A DNA stretch of 46,574 nucleotides from an uncultured Hyphomicrobiales bacterium (GTDB lineage Bacteria > Pseudomonadota > Alphaproteobacteria > Rhizobiales > Beijerinckiaceae). Positions 9,165-17,496 of the stretch are shown here, piece after piece (position 1 is the stretch's first letter; each line of letters starts with the position of its first letter). The notes under the pieces were generated by a model. It was not told where the DNA came from. It worked only from the letters and a program-made list of their open reading frames with translations, and did not search any database. A program made the translations under genes and the position numbers. The stretch covers positions 1 through 46,574 of the forward strand of contig CAINED010000069.1 in the NCBI GenBank assembly GCA_903847605.1, in the 5' to 3' direction.

Positions 9165-10415
9165 TTGCGCGCTCTGCTGGAAAAGATGTTTCGCGCGGCC
9201 ATCGCAGCGGCAGATCCGGCGCTGGTCGTGCCCGGATTTCTGCCGCCGCCGCCGAAGGGCCGGACGATCGTGATCGGCGCCGGGAAGGCTGCGGCCAGCA
9301 TGGCGCAGGCAGTCGAGCGCAACTGGAGAGGCGTACTCTCCGGACTTGTGGTGACGCGCTACGGCCATGGCGCGCCTTGCGAGCGCATCGAGGTCGTCGA
9401 GGCAGCCCATCCCGTGCCTGATGCAGCAGGGCAGGCGGCAGCGGGGCGCATTCTGCAGGCGGTGAAAGGGCTGTCGCCTGACGACCTGGTGTTGTGTCTC
9501 ATTTCAGGCGGAGGGTCGGCCCTGCTGTCATGGCCGGCGAAAGGGCTCACGCTCGCGGACAAGCAGGCGATCAACCGCGCCCTGCTGACAAGCGGCGCGC
9601 CCATCGGCGAAATGAACATCGTGCGCAAGCATCTCTCGGCCATCAAGGGGGGCCGGCTCGCCGCGGCGGCTTCGCCGGCGAAGGTCGTGACTCTTGTCAT
9701 CTCGGACGTGCCGGGCGACGATCCCTCGATCGTCGCGTCGGGGCCGACCGTGGCCGACAAGTCGACGTTCGTCCAGGCGCAGAACATTTTGCGGCGTTAC
9801 GGCATTTCCGAGCCGAGGTCCGCCGTGGATTACATCCTGCGCGCGCAAGACGAGACGCCAAAACCCGGCGATCCGCGCCTCGCGGGCAATGAAATTCATG
9901 TCATTGCGACCGCGCGAAAATCGCTGGAAGCCGCGGCGGGGATCGCCGGGGCGCATGGTCTGACGCCGATCATGCTAGGCGACGCCATAGAGGGCGAAGC
10001 GCGGCTAGTCGGTGCAGAACACGGCAAGCTTGCGCTCGACATTTTGGCAGGGCGTGCGGAGATTGCGGCTCCCTGCATTCTGCTGTCAGGTGGCGAGACC
10101 ACGGTGACCGTACGGCACAATGGGCGGGGCGGGCGCAACGCGGAATATCTTCTGGGCCTGGCTTTGGCCGTCGACGGGAATGAAAGCATTCATGCACTCG
10201 CCGGGGACACCGACGGGATCGACGGCAGCGAGGCGAATGCGGGCGCATGTTTCGATCCCAACACCTTGCAACGGGCGCGACGCGCTTGTCTTGATCCTTT
10301 GAAAGTCCTCGACGGCAACGATGCGTTTACACTGTTCGAAAAGACAGGCGATCTCGTCGTGACCGGGCCCACGCTCACAAATGTCAACGATTTCCGCGCT
10401 GTTGTTGTGAAGTAG
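9165..10415 (+). CDS. Glycerate 2-kinase (GckA/TtuD, DUF4147-MOFRL family)
   Basis: The 416-residue protein matches the MOFRL-type glycerate kinases, which phosphorylate D-glycerate to 2-phosphoglycerate. Visible motifs are VIGAGKAAASMAQA near the N-terminus, SGGGSALL, the RKHLS-x-IKGGRLA segment, SDVPGDDPSIVASGPT, and the C-terminal MOFRL region with RGGRNAEYLLG and AGDTDGIDG. I choose the TTG at 9165 because AGGAGG lies 8 bases before it; the TTG ten codons earlier has no ribosome binding site. The gene is divergent from the hydantoinase operon. This places a feed into lower glycolysis next to the putative sugar-acid or cyclic-amide pathway. Confidence 0.92.
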   Translation: MRALLEKMFRAAIAAADPALVVPGFLPPPPKGRTIVIGAGKAAASMAQAVERNWRGVLSGLVVTRYGHGAPCERIEVVEAAHPVPDAAGQAAAGRILQAVKGLSPDDLVLCLISGGGSALLSWPAKGLTLADKQAINRALLTSGAPIGEMNIVRKHLSAIKGGRLAAAASPAKVVTLVISDVPGDDPSIVASGPTVADKSTFVQAQNILRRYGISEPRSAVDYILRAQDETPKPGDPRLAGNEIHVIATARKSLEAAAGIAGAHGLTPIMLGDAIEGEARLVGAEHGKLALDILAGRAEIAAPCILLSGGETTVTVRHNGRGGRNAEYLLGLALAVDGNESIHALAGDTDGIDGSEANAGACFDPNTLQRARRACLDPLKVLDGNDAFTLFEKTGDLVVTGPTLTNVNDFRAVVVK

Positions 10416-10441
10416 TTGTTGTGTTGTAACAGGTTGCGTCA

Positions 10442-10460
10442 GCCGGTCATCCGGCTGCTG
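10442..10460 (+). terminator. Weak hairpin after the glycerate kinase gene
   Basis: AGCCGG and CCGGCT flank a four-base loop shortly downstream of the kinase stop codon. There is no T-run after it, so a transcription terminator role is uncertain. Confidence 0.25.
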
Positions 10461-10584
10461 CTGCGGAAATATTGATTAAAATCGAAATGATGAACGGGAA
10501 TTAACCGGCATTTTTCCTTTGATCTAAAGACGGGTGAAAGACCTCGGGTCTAGGCATGAGCTCATCCATTTCGATGAGCTTTGC

Positions 10585-11976
10585 ATGTCCATGATATCTT
10601 CGCATTCGATGAAACGGTTCGCGCAGGACCGCAGCGGCAATACTGCGATGCTGACGGCTCTCGCGCTCATTCCCCTAATTGGCGTCGGCGCGCTGGCGCT
10701 GGACTATACCTACGCCGAAACCATGCGGAACAAGCTCTCGGTCGCCGCTGATGCGGCCTCCTTGGCCGGGGCGCAACTCTATGGGGCGACGGAGGCGCAG
10801 CGCGTTGCGAGGGCGCAGGAAACTTTCAGCGCAAGCATTTCGCAGATGCCCGGGGTGACGGGCGTCAATTTCACCGCTTCGGATGTGAGCGCCGCCGGCG
10901 TGCTCAGTGGATTCAAGGTCGAGGCGACGGCCGATGTCGTTACGTTCTTCGGTCCGATTCTCGGAAAGCCTTCGGTAAGTATTGGCACCCGCGCGGAAGC
11001 GACGCTTGGCGATGGCGGAAAACTGGAACTTGCGCTCGTGCTCGATACAACGGGCAGCATGGCCGGCGCCAAACTCGACGCGCTCAAGGTCGCTGCGACA
11101 AATCTCATCAACACGCTCGATGCGAAGAAGATTTCGGCGGACCAGATCAAGTATTCGCTGGTGCCGTTCAATATCTATGTGAACATCGGCATGGGCAATC
11201 GCAACAAGCCGTGGATCAGCGTGCCGCCCGACAGGACGGAAAGCGGTTGCTGGATGGACACGCCCGTCACCAGCACCACGAATTGCCGGACCGTCACGGG
11301 CACCTGGAACAACGACGGCACGCCAACCAGCTATACAAGTGAAACATGCGACTATACTTACGGACCGCCGCAGCAGGTGTGCGGCTCCTGGGATGTGAAA
11401 TGGGAAGGATGCGTCGGTTCGCGCAATTATCCGCTGAACATTCAGGACGGCAATTACGGAACGACGGTCCCCGGCCTCCTCGATGACGTCGCCTGGTGTC
11501 CCGGCCCCATCGTTCCGCTGACGACGAATGCATCGCAAATCGTCACAGGCATCAACGATATGTCGGCTTGGGGGGAGACCTATATCCCTGCTGGTCTCTC
11601 ATGGGGCTGGCGCACGCTTTCGCCTACCGATCCCTTCAGCGAAAGCGACAAGGGCAAGACGTCGGCGCGGATGCAGCAATATCTCATCCTGATGACGGAC
11701 GGCGCCAATACGCGCTCGCCCAACTATCCCGATCACGAAGGTTCGGATGCCGCTGTCGCCAATCAGCTCACCAGCCAGCTCTGCATGGGTATCAAGAACG
11801 AGAATATCACCGTATTCACAATCGCCTTCGATGTTACGGATACGACAATCAAGAACGTACTTGAGGGTTGCGCGACAAGCTCCGCGAATTATTTCGATGC
11901 GGCGAACGCCACGCAGCTGTCGGAGGCCTTTACGCAGATCGGCAACGCTATAACGGCCTTGCGCCTGAAGAAGTGA
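10585..11976 (+). CDS. TadG-like pilus assembly / von Willebrand factor A domain protein
   Basis: The protein is about 463 residues from the ATG at 10585. An N-terminal Tad-type segment (RFAQDRSGNTAMLTALALIP) leads into one transmembrane helix and a helical TadE/G-like region with AADAASLAGAQL. A von Willebrand A domain follows, with the MIDAS-type motif LDTTGSM and the later ILMTDGAN strand. An insertion in this domain (bases about 11240-11510) carries six cysteines, suggesting disulfide bonds outside the cytoplasm. No other tad/cpa pilus genes are nearby, so it is an orphan. The start is uncertain: ATGs at 10585, 10591 and 10609 and a GTG at 10534 are all in frame, and none has a strong ribosome binding site. 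It is probably anchored in the inner membrane and facing the periplasm. Confidence 0.87.
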   Translation: MSMISSHSMKRFAQDRSGNTAMLTALALIPLIGVGALALDYTYAETMRNKLSVAADAASLAGAQLYGATEAQRVARAQETFSASISQMPGVTGVNFTASDVSAAGVLSGFKVEATADVVTFFGPILGKPSVSIGTRAEATLGDGGKLELALVLDTTGSMAGAKLDALKVAATNLINTLDAKKISADQIKYSLVPFNIYVNIGMGNRNKPWISVPPDRTESGCWMDTPVTSTTNCRTVTGTWNNDGTPTSYTSETCDYTYGPPQQVCGSWDVKWEGCVGSRNYPLNIQDGNYGTTVPGLLDDVAWCPGPIVPLTTNASQIVTGINDMSAWGETYIPAGLSWGWRTLSPTDPFSESDKGKTSARMQQYLILMTDGANTRSPNYPDHEGSDAAVANQLTSQLCMGIKNENITVFTIAFDVTDTTIKNVLEGCATSSANYFDAANATQLSEAFTQIGNAITALRLKK

Positions 11977-11986
11977 TGGCGAAGCC

Positions 11987-14404
11987 TCACTTCGCCTGAA
12001 CGAAGCTTTCGAGAACCATCTTGCGGCCGGCCTTGTCGAAGTCGATGGTCAGTTTGTTGCCATCGATAGCAGCTACGGTGCCCATGCCGAACTTGATATG
12101 AAAGACGCGCGCGCCCTTCTGGTAGCCTGATTCGGTCGAGGACTTCGCCAGCAGTTCGCCTTCGATGGTCTTCGGTTTCGATGACGCGCGTGGCGCGCTG
12201 CCGCCGCTGTTCCAGCCGGTCTGTGAATTGTCCGAAAAACCGCCGCTCTTGTTCGCCTGTGCACGACGCCAGCCCGGCGTGTCGTAGGTCGAGCCGAAGG
12301 CGTCCGCCGAGTTGAACCGCGAAGAGGCATAGCCGCCGTAATTAGCGTTCACCGCTTCGATGACATCCACATGCGCTGTGGGCAATTCGTCGAGGAAGCG
12401 GGATGGGATTGTGGTCTGCCAGAGGCCGCGAATGCGGCGATTGGTGGCGAAGAACATCTTGCAGCGATTACGCGCGCGCGTAATCCCGACATAGGCGAGG
12501 CGGCGCTCTTCCTCGAGGCCGGCGCGGCCCTGTTCGTCCAGCGAGCGCTGGTGCGGAAAAAGTCCTTCTTCCCAGCCCGGCAAATAGACCGTCTCGAATT
12601 CGAGGCCCTTTGCGGCATGCAGGGTCATGATCGACACGCGCTCGACTGCCTCGCCGGATTCGGTATCCATGACCAGCGATATGTGTTCGAGGAAGCTCCC
12701 GAGATCCGGGAATTCTTCCATGGAGCGCACGAGTTCTTTCAGATTTTCGAGACGGCCGGCCGCGTCGGCGGAACGGTCCTTCTGCCACATGTCCGTGTAG
12801 CCGGACTCTTCCAGAATCGTTTCGGCCAGTTCGTTGTGTGGCTTTGAATCGAGCATCGACGCCCAGCGCGAGAAATCGCCGGTGAGCGCGCGCAGCGTTT
12901 GGCGCGGACGCGGCTTCAATTCCTCCGTCTCGATCATTGCACGGGCCGCCTGCATCAGCGGGATTTTTTCGCGACGCGCGTGTTCGTGCAACAATTGTAT
13001 CGTGGCATCGCCGAGACCGCGCTTGGGCACGTTAACGATGCGTTCGAAGGCGAGATCGTCCGAAGGCTGCGCCACGCAGCGCAGATAGGCGAGCGCATCG
13101 CGAATTTCCGCACGCTCATAGAAACGCGGGCCGCCGATGACGCGATAGGGCAGGCCAAGCGTGATGAAGCGCTCTTCGAATTCGCGCATCTGGAAGGAGG
13201 CGCGCACCAGAATAGCAACTTCTTCGAGCGATTGGCCGCGCCGCTGCAATTGCTCGATATCCTCGCCAATGGTGCGCGCTTCTTCCTCGCTGTCCCAGAC
13301 GCCTGTGACGCTCGGCTTTTCGCCATCCTGTCCGTCCGTGAAAAGCGTCTTGCCGAGGCGACCCTCGTTGTGGGCGATGAGATGCGCCGCAGTCGCCAGT
13401 ATATGTCCGGTGGAGCGATAGTTGCGCTCGAGCCGCACGACCTTGGCGTCCGGAAAATCCTTGTCGAAGCGAAGGATGTTGTCCACCTCAGCGCCGCGCC
13501 AGCCATAGATGGACTGGTCGTCGTCTCCGACGCATGCAATGTTCGGCCGCGGCCGCTCCGGCGTCGCCTGCGCGAGCAGGCGCAGCCAGAGATATTGAAC
13601 CGTATTCGTATCCTGATATTCGTCGACGAGGATGTAGCGGAAGCGGCGTTGATAATCGGCCAGAACGTCGGCGTTCTCGCGGAAGAGTCGCAGGCATTCA
13701 AGAATGAGATCGCCGAAATCGGCGGCGTTCAAAATCTTCAGCCGCTCCTGGTAGAGTTCATAGAGCTTGCGGCCCTTGCCGTTGGCGAAGGCTTCCGCTT
13801 CGCCTGCGGGTACGCGCGCGGGTTCAAGGCCGCGGTTCTTCCAGTTGTCGAGTTGAATGGCGAAGGCGCGCGCGGGCCAGCGCTTGTCGTCGATGTTTTC
13901 GGCCTGCAGGATCTGCTTGATGAGGCGGATCTGATCGTCAGTATCGAGAATCGTGAAGCCCGATTTCAGGCCGACAAGTTCGGCGTGGCGGCGCAATATC
14001 TTCGTCGAGATCGAATGAAACGTGCCGAGCCAAGGCATGCCTTCGGCGACTGGCCCGGCCAGCACGGCGACGCGCTCTTTCATCTCGCGCGCGGCCTTGT
14101 TGGTGAAGGTCACGGAGAGAATTTCATGAGCCCGGGCGCGGCCTGTCGCCAGAATATGTGCGATACGCGTCGTCAGCACGCGCGTCTTGCCGGTGCCGGC
14201 CCCGGCGAGCACGAGCACAGGGCCGTCGATGGTTTCGACGGCAAGGCGCTGTTCCGGGTTCAGGACATCGAGATATTGCGCAGACGCGCCCCTTGCCGCT
14301 GCCTGCGCGCGCGCGGCGATGCCGCCCGCCCGGGGGACGGGCGCGCGCGCAATGTCGGGTTCGCCGCCGTCGGCGTCCCATTCGTCGCGGAACGGGTCGG
14401 ACAA
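11987..14404 (-). CDS. uvrD: UvrD/PcrA-type ATP-dependent DNA helicase
   Basis: The 805-residue protein is a superfamily 1A 3'-5' DNA helicase. It shows the Q-motif LNPEQRLAV, Walker A GAGTGKT, motif II DEYQDTN, motif III QSIYGWRGA, motif IV RLERNYRS, and motifs V/VI LHAAKGLEFETVYL and VGITRAR. The C-terminus holds the PcrA/UvrD tail segment with KGARVFHIKFGMGTV, a Tudor-like region known to contact RNA polymerase in related proteins. The start codon is TTG at 14404, preceded by AGGATAGAG. The role is nucleotide excision and mismatch repair and clearing of stalled complexes. The gene is tail-to-tail with the TadG-like gene and unrelated to it in function. Confidence 0.95.
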   Translation of the reverse strand: MSDPFRDEWDADGGEPDIARAPVPRAGGIAARAQAAARGASAQYLDVLNPEQRLAVETIDGPVLVLAGAGTGKTRVLTTRIAHILATGRARAHEILSVTFTNKAAREMKERVAVLAGPVAEGMPWLGTFHSISTKILRRHAELVGLKSGFTILDTDDQIRLIKQILQAENIDDKRWPARAFAIQLDNWKNRGLEPARVPAGEAEAFANGKGRKLYELYQERLKILNAADFGDLILECLRLFRENADVLADYQRRFRYILVDEYQDTNTVQYLWLRLLAQATPERPRPNIACVGDDDQSIYGWRGAEVDNILRFDKDFPDAKVVRLERNYRSTGHILATAAHLIAHNEGRLGKTLFTDGQDGEKPSVTGVWDSEEEARTIGEDIEQLQRRGQSLEEVAILVRASFQMREFEERFITLGLPYRVIGGPRFYERAEIRDALAYLRCVAQPSDDLAFERIVNVPKRGLGDATIQLLHEHARREKIPLMQAARAMIETEELKPRPRQTLRALTGDFSRWASMLDSKPHNELAETILEESGYTDMWQKDRSADAAGRLENLKELVRSMEEFPDLGSFLEHISLVMDTESGEAVERVSIMTLHAAKGLEFETVYLPGWEEGLFPHQRSLDEQGRAGLEEERRLAYVGITRARNRCKMFFATNRRIRGLWQTTIPSRFLDELPTAHVDVIEAVNANYGGYASSRFNSADAFGSTYDTPGWRRAQANKSGGFSDNSQTGWNSGGSAPRASSKPKTIEGELLAKSSTESGYQKGARVFHIKFGMGTVAAIDGNKLTIDFDKAGRKMVLESFVQAK

Positions 14405-14544
14405 ATTCTCTATCCTGCGCTCTGTTCTGATCGCATCCGGGCCGGCGGTTCAGCCTGACTGGGCGGTCCGATTCGGGTTGAGCCCAATGTGGGGTCTTCC
14501 GGCACAAAAGTCGAACATCGCGTCAAGAGTAAGTCAGACGGGAT

Positions 14545-15141
14545 TCACAAGCCCGCCCGCATTTTCGTCATGATGACGATGATCGCGATCTGCATCACCC
14601 CTTGCGAGGCCACCAGCCAGAAATACCAGCGGCTGAGCGCGATGACCCGCGAAACGTCCGGCTGCGGCTTCACCATTTCCCGGTATACGCGGATTTGCGT
14701 CGGCAGCAGGATGCCAATGCCCTGGATCGTCAGGATCGTGATGATCACGAGCGCGGCGACGATCCACCAGAAGGCGGGATAGCCGAGTTCGAGGTAGCCC
14801 ATCCGCCCCGCCAGATACCAGCCTGTCGTACCCGTGATGATGGCGAGGATAGGCAGGATGAAAATTGTGCGTGGCGTGAGGCGGGTCATCACGGCGCGCC
14901 GCATCTCGAAAGGCACGCTTCGCAGCACCGGGCCGATCACGAAACCCATGAAGAGGTCGATGCCTGTCCACAGCAGTCCCGCGCCGACATGCAGGAAATT
15001 CAGCGCATGCAGATCGCCCCAGACGATCACGCCGATCATGACGATGATGGCGAGCGCCGACCAGACGAGGTTGAAGTAATTGATGCGTCCGGGCGGGACG
15101 CCTTCGGCGGATAAGGACAATGGTGGCTCCGGCTCTTTCAA
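14545..15141 (-). CDS. Four- to five-helix integral membrane protein (CopD/DUF2269/PuuD-like)
   Basis: The roughly 198-residue protein is almost entirely membrane helices, with segments near NLVWSALAIIVMIGVIVWG, LHVGAGLLWTGIDLFMG, TIFILPILAIITGTTGWY, WIVAALVIITILTIQGIG and the C-terminal WLVASQGVMQIAIIVIM. The L-H-x-x-x-G-x-x-W-x-G pattern in helix 2 resembles small haem- or copper-related membrane families (CopD, DUF2269, PuuD N-terminal domain), but I cannot assign a function. The frame has no ATG after the start of the divergent DUF924 gene. I use TTG at 15141; TTG at 15186 is an alternative. It is monocistronic as far as visible. Confidence 0.7.
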   Translation of the reverse strand: MKEPEPPLSLSAEGVPPGRINYFNLVWSALAIIVMIGVIVWGDLHALNFLHVGAGLLWTGIDLFMGFVIGPVLRSVPFEMRRAVMTRLTPRTIFILPILAIITGTTGWYLAGRMGYLELGYPAFWWIVAALVIITILTIQGIGILLPTQIRVYREMVKPQPDVSRVIALSRWYFWLVASQGVMQIAIIVIMTKMRAGL

Positions 15142-15206
15142 CCTGCGATCATATACCCATATTGTCCGGGAGCGCGCGCCGCGCAATCGAATTGGAGAAT
15201 GAGGCC

Positions 15207-15749
15207 ATGTCAGCGACGCCGCAGGATATCGTGAGCTTCTGGAAATCGGCCGGGCCAGCCAAATGGTTCGCGAAAAGCGACGCCTTCGATGCGGCCATCC
15301 GCGAGCGGTTTTTCGATGCACACTTCTGCGCCGCGCGCGGCGAGTATGCGCCATGGGTCGAAAACGCTGAAAGCGCTCTCGCGCTGATCATTCTGACCGA
15401 TCAGTTTCCGCGCAATCTCTTTCGCAACAGCGCCCATGCCTTCGCCACCGACGCGATGGCGCTGTCCGTTGCGCGCACGAGTTTACAGCGTGGTCATGAT
15501 GCGCATTGCGGCAGGGAGATGAAGCAGTTCTTCTATCTGCCGCTGATGCATTCGGAGAATATCGCGGATCAGGAATTATGTGTTGCGCTCTGCCGCGCGC
15601 ATGGTCTTGGCGATAACATCGCCTTTGCCGAGGATCATCGCGATATCGTGAGAAAGTTCGGAAGATTTCCGCATCGCAACAAAGTCTTCGGACGCATCAC
15701 CACGCCGCAGGAACAGACGTTTCTTGACGCTGGCGGCTTCGCGGGCTAG
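15207..15749 (+). CDS. DUF924 family protein
   Basis: This 180-residue protein matches the DUF924 family, a helical (TPR-like) cytoplasmic family of unknown function. Conserved motifs are the N-terminal IVSFWKSAGPAKWFAKSDAFD, LTDQFPRNLFRN in the centre, FFYLPLMHSE, and the C-terminal FGRFPHRNKVFGR. The ATG at 15207 is preceded by GGAG nine bases away; the open frame extends upstream to 15120 but that part has no ribosome binding site and overlaps the divergent gene's leader. The gene appears to stand alone. Confidence 0.9.
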   Translation: MSATPQDIVSFWKSAGPAKWFAKSDAFDAAIRERFFDAHFCAARGEYAPWVENAESALALIILTDQFPRNLFRNSAHAFATDAMALSVARTSLQRGHDAHCGREMKQFFYLPLMHSENIADQELCVALCRAHGLGDNIAFAEDHRDIVRKFGRFPHRNKVFGRITTPQEQTFLDAGGFAG

Positions 15750-15757
15750 CCTTTTTT
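15730..15757 (+). terminator. Possible intrinsic terminator overlapping the end of the DUF924 gene
   Basis: GCTGGC and GCTAGC (one G-U pair) bracket a ten-base loop across the stop codon, and a run of seven T follows. The shape fits a short rho-independent terminator. Confidence 0.45.
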
Positions 15758-16039
15758 TATTGAGGAGCAACGGCTGCCGCGTAGCGTTTGGCGAGGCGTT
15801 GCGAGTTCCTCCTCCTGCCGTAATCGGGGCCTCGAAAGAGGGTGGGGTTGCGGCGGTAGAGGAGCGAAGGGTGGGGGAACGGACCCGGAGAGGCAGGCTG
15901 CCTCGCCAAGGCGAAGGATGCGTGCGATCAGGGCGCAAGTCTTGCGATTGCCGTCCGTAGCGCCGGCGCACCGGCCCCCACCCACTCTCTGTTGATCCTG
16001 TCATGCGACACGTTTAACAGTCCTGCTGCATGGGCCGGC
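15758..16039. other. Intergenic stretch without a gene; G/C-skewed palindromic sequence
   Basis: No credible coding frame is visible. The stretch has strongly G-rich plus-strand blocks (GGGTGGGG near 15842, GGGTGGGGGAA near 15870), a GAGGCAG/CTGCCTC palindrome near 15890-15905, and a C-rich block CCCCCACCCAC near 15975. The blocks resemble a degenerate copy of the G/C-rich inverted repeat at the right edge of the window, but the match is loose. Confidence 0.4.
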
Positions 16040-16052
16040 GGAGGATGATCTC

Positions 16053-17456
16053 ATGGACGATGGCAGGATGATCCGGCCCGATGCAGCGGCGCTGTCGGCT
16101 GTCACACGTGCGCTGCAATCGCAGTTCGGCAATCGCTTCTCGGACAATGCGACGATCCGCGAGCAGCACGGCCATACGCTTACATGGACCGCGAACCAGC
16201 CGCCGGACGCTGTCGTATTTCCGCAGAGCGCCGAAGAGGTTTCGCAGATCGTGAAACTCTGCGCGGCGCATCGTGTGCCCATCATTCCCTATGGCACGGG
16301 CACGTCGCTCGAAGGCCATGTCAACGCGCCGTTCGGCGGCGTCAGCGTCGACACGTCCCTGATGAAGCGCATCATATCAGTCCATCCCGAAGATCTCGAT
16401 TGCGTGGTCGAGCCGGGCGTCACGCGCAAGGAACTCAACGAACATCTGCGCGACACGGGCATGTTTTTTCCGATCGATCCCGGCGCCGACGCCTCGATCG
16501 GCGGCATGACCTCGACGCGCGCCTCCGGCACCAATGCCGTTCGCTACGGCACGATGAAGGACAATGTTTTATCGGTGACGGCCGTCACGGCGCGTGGTGA
16601 AATCATGCGCACGGCGCGGCGCGCGAAGAAATCGTCGGCCGGTTACGATCTTACGCGGCTCTTTGTCGGTGCGGAAGGCACGCTCGGCATCATCACGGAT
16701 ATCACGCTGCGCCTTTACGGCATTCCCGAAGCCATATCGGCTGCGGTTTGCACATTCCCCAGCGTTCAGGATGCCTGCGATACTGCAATCGCGACGATAC
16801 AATCGGGCATTCCCATCGCGCGCGTCGAACTCTGCGACGAGATGATGGTGCGCGCGGTCAATCTTCATTCGAAACTCGCCTTGCCGGAACAGCCGATGTT
16901 GCTGGTCGAGTTTCACGGCACAAAGGCTTTTGCGCAGGAGCAGACCGAGCGCTTCGGCGAGATTGCGCGCGATTTCGGTGGCGGCGATTTCCAATGGGCG
17001 AGCCGGCCGGAAGATCGCACAAAGCTTTGGCAGGCGCGGCACGATGCCTATTGGGCCTGTTTCACCTTGCGTCCCGGCGCGAAGGCGATTGCGACCGACA
17101 TCTGCGTACCTCTGTCGCGCCTCGCCGAATGTGTGGTCGAGACGCAGCGCGATCTCGCGGAGTCCCGTTTGCTCGGCCCCATCGTCGGGCACGTCGGCGA
17201 CGGCAATTTCCACGTCAACCTGCTCATCGACCTCGACGATCCCGACGAAGTGCAGCGCACGGAGGGATTTCTCGACCGCCTCGTACAGCGCGGTCACGCG
17301 ATGGATGGCACCTGCACCGGCGAGCACGGTATCGGGCAGGCGAAGATGAAATATCTCGACGCCGAACATTCGCCCGCGGCGCTCTCCATGATGCGCGCGA
17401 TCAAGCAGGCGCTCGATCCACTGAGCATCATGAATCCGGGCAAGCACGTCGGCTGA
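16053..17456 (+). CDS. FAD-binding oxidase, GlcD / D-lactate dehydrogenase (cytochrome) family
   Basis: The 467-residue protein has an N-terminal FAD-binding type 4 (VAO-type) domain, with IPYGTGTSLEGHV and the GAEGTLGIITDITLRL segment, and a C-terminal FAD-oxidase domain with GHVGDGNFHVNLL and GEHGIGQAK. These are signatures of D-2-hydroxyacid dehydrogenases such as D-lactate dehydrogenase and glycolate oxidase GlcD. They oxidise a 2-hydroxy acid to a 2-oxo acid and pass electrons to the respiratory chain. GGAGG lies 8 bases before the ATG. No GlcE or GlcF genes are adjacent, so a single-subunit lactate-type enzyme is more likely than glycolate oxidase. A strong terminator follows. Confidence 0.92.
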   Translation: MDDGRMIRPDAAALSAVTRALQSQFGNRFSDNATIREQHGHTLTWTANQPPDAVVFPQSAEEVSQIVKLCAAHRVPIIPYGTGTSLEGHVNAPFGGVSVDTSLMKRIISVHPEDLDCVVEPGVTRKELNEHLRDTGMFFPIDPGADASIGGMTSTRASGTNAVRYGTMKDNVLSVTAVTARGEIMRTARRAKKSSAGYDLTRLFVGAEGTLGIITDITLRLYGIPEAISAAVCTFPSVQDACDTAIATIQSGIPIARVELCDEMMVRAVNLHSKLALPEQPMLLVEFHGTKAFAQEQTERFGEIARDFGGGDFQWASRPEDRTKLWQARHDAYWACFTLRPGAKAIATDICVPLSRLAECVVETQRDLAESRLLGPIVGHVGDGNFHVNLLIDLDDPDEVQRTEGFLDRLVQRGHAMDGTCTGEHGIGQAKMKYLDAEHSPAALSMMRAIKQALDPLSIMNPGKHVG

Positions 17457-17462
17457 AGAAGA

Positions 17463-17496
17463 GCCGCGCAGGATGCTCCTGCGCGGCCCGTTTTTT
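17463..17496 (+). terminator. Rho-independent terminator after the GlcD-type gene
   Basis: An 11-bp perfect stem (GCCGCGCAGGA paired with TCCTGCGCGGC) with a three-base loop is followed by CCG and six T. It sits directly after the FAD oxidase stop and abuts the end of the convergent PQQ-type gene. Confidence 0.85.
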
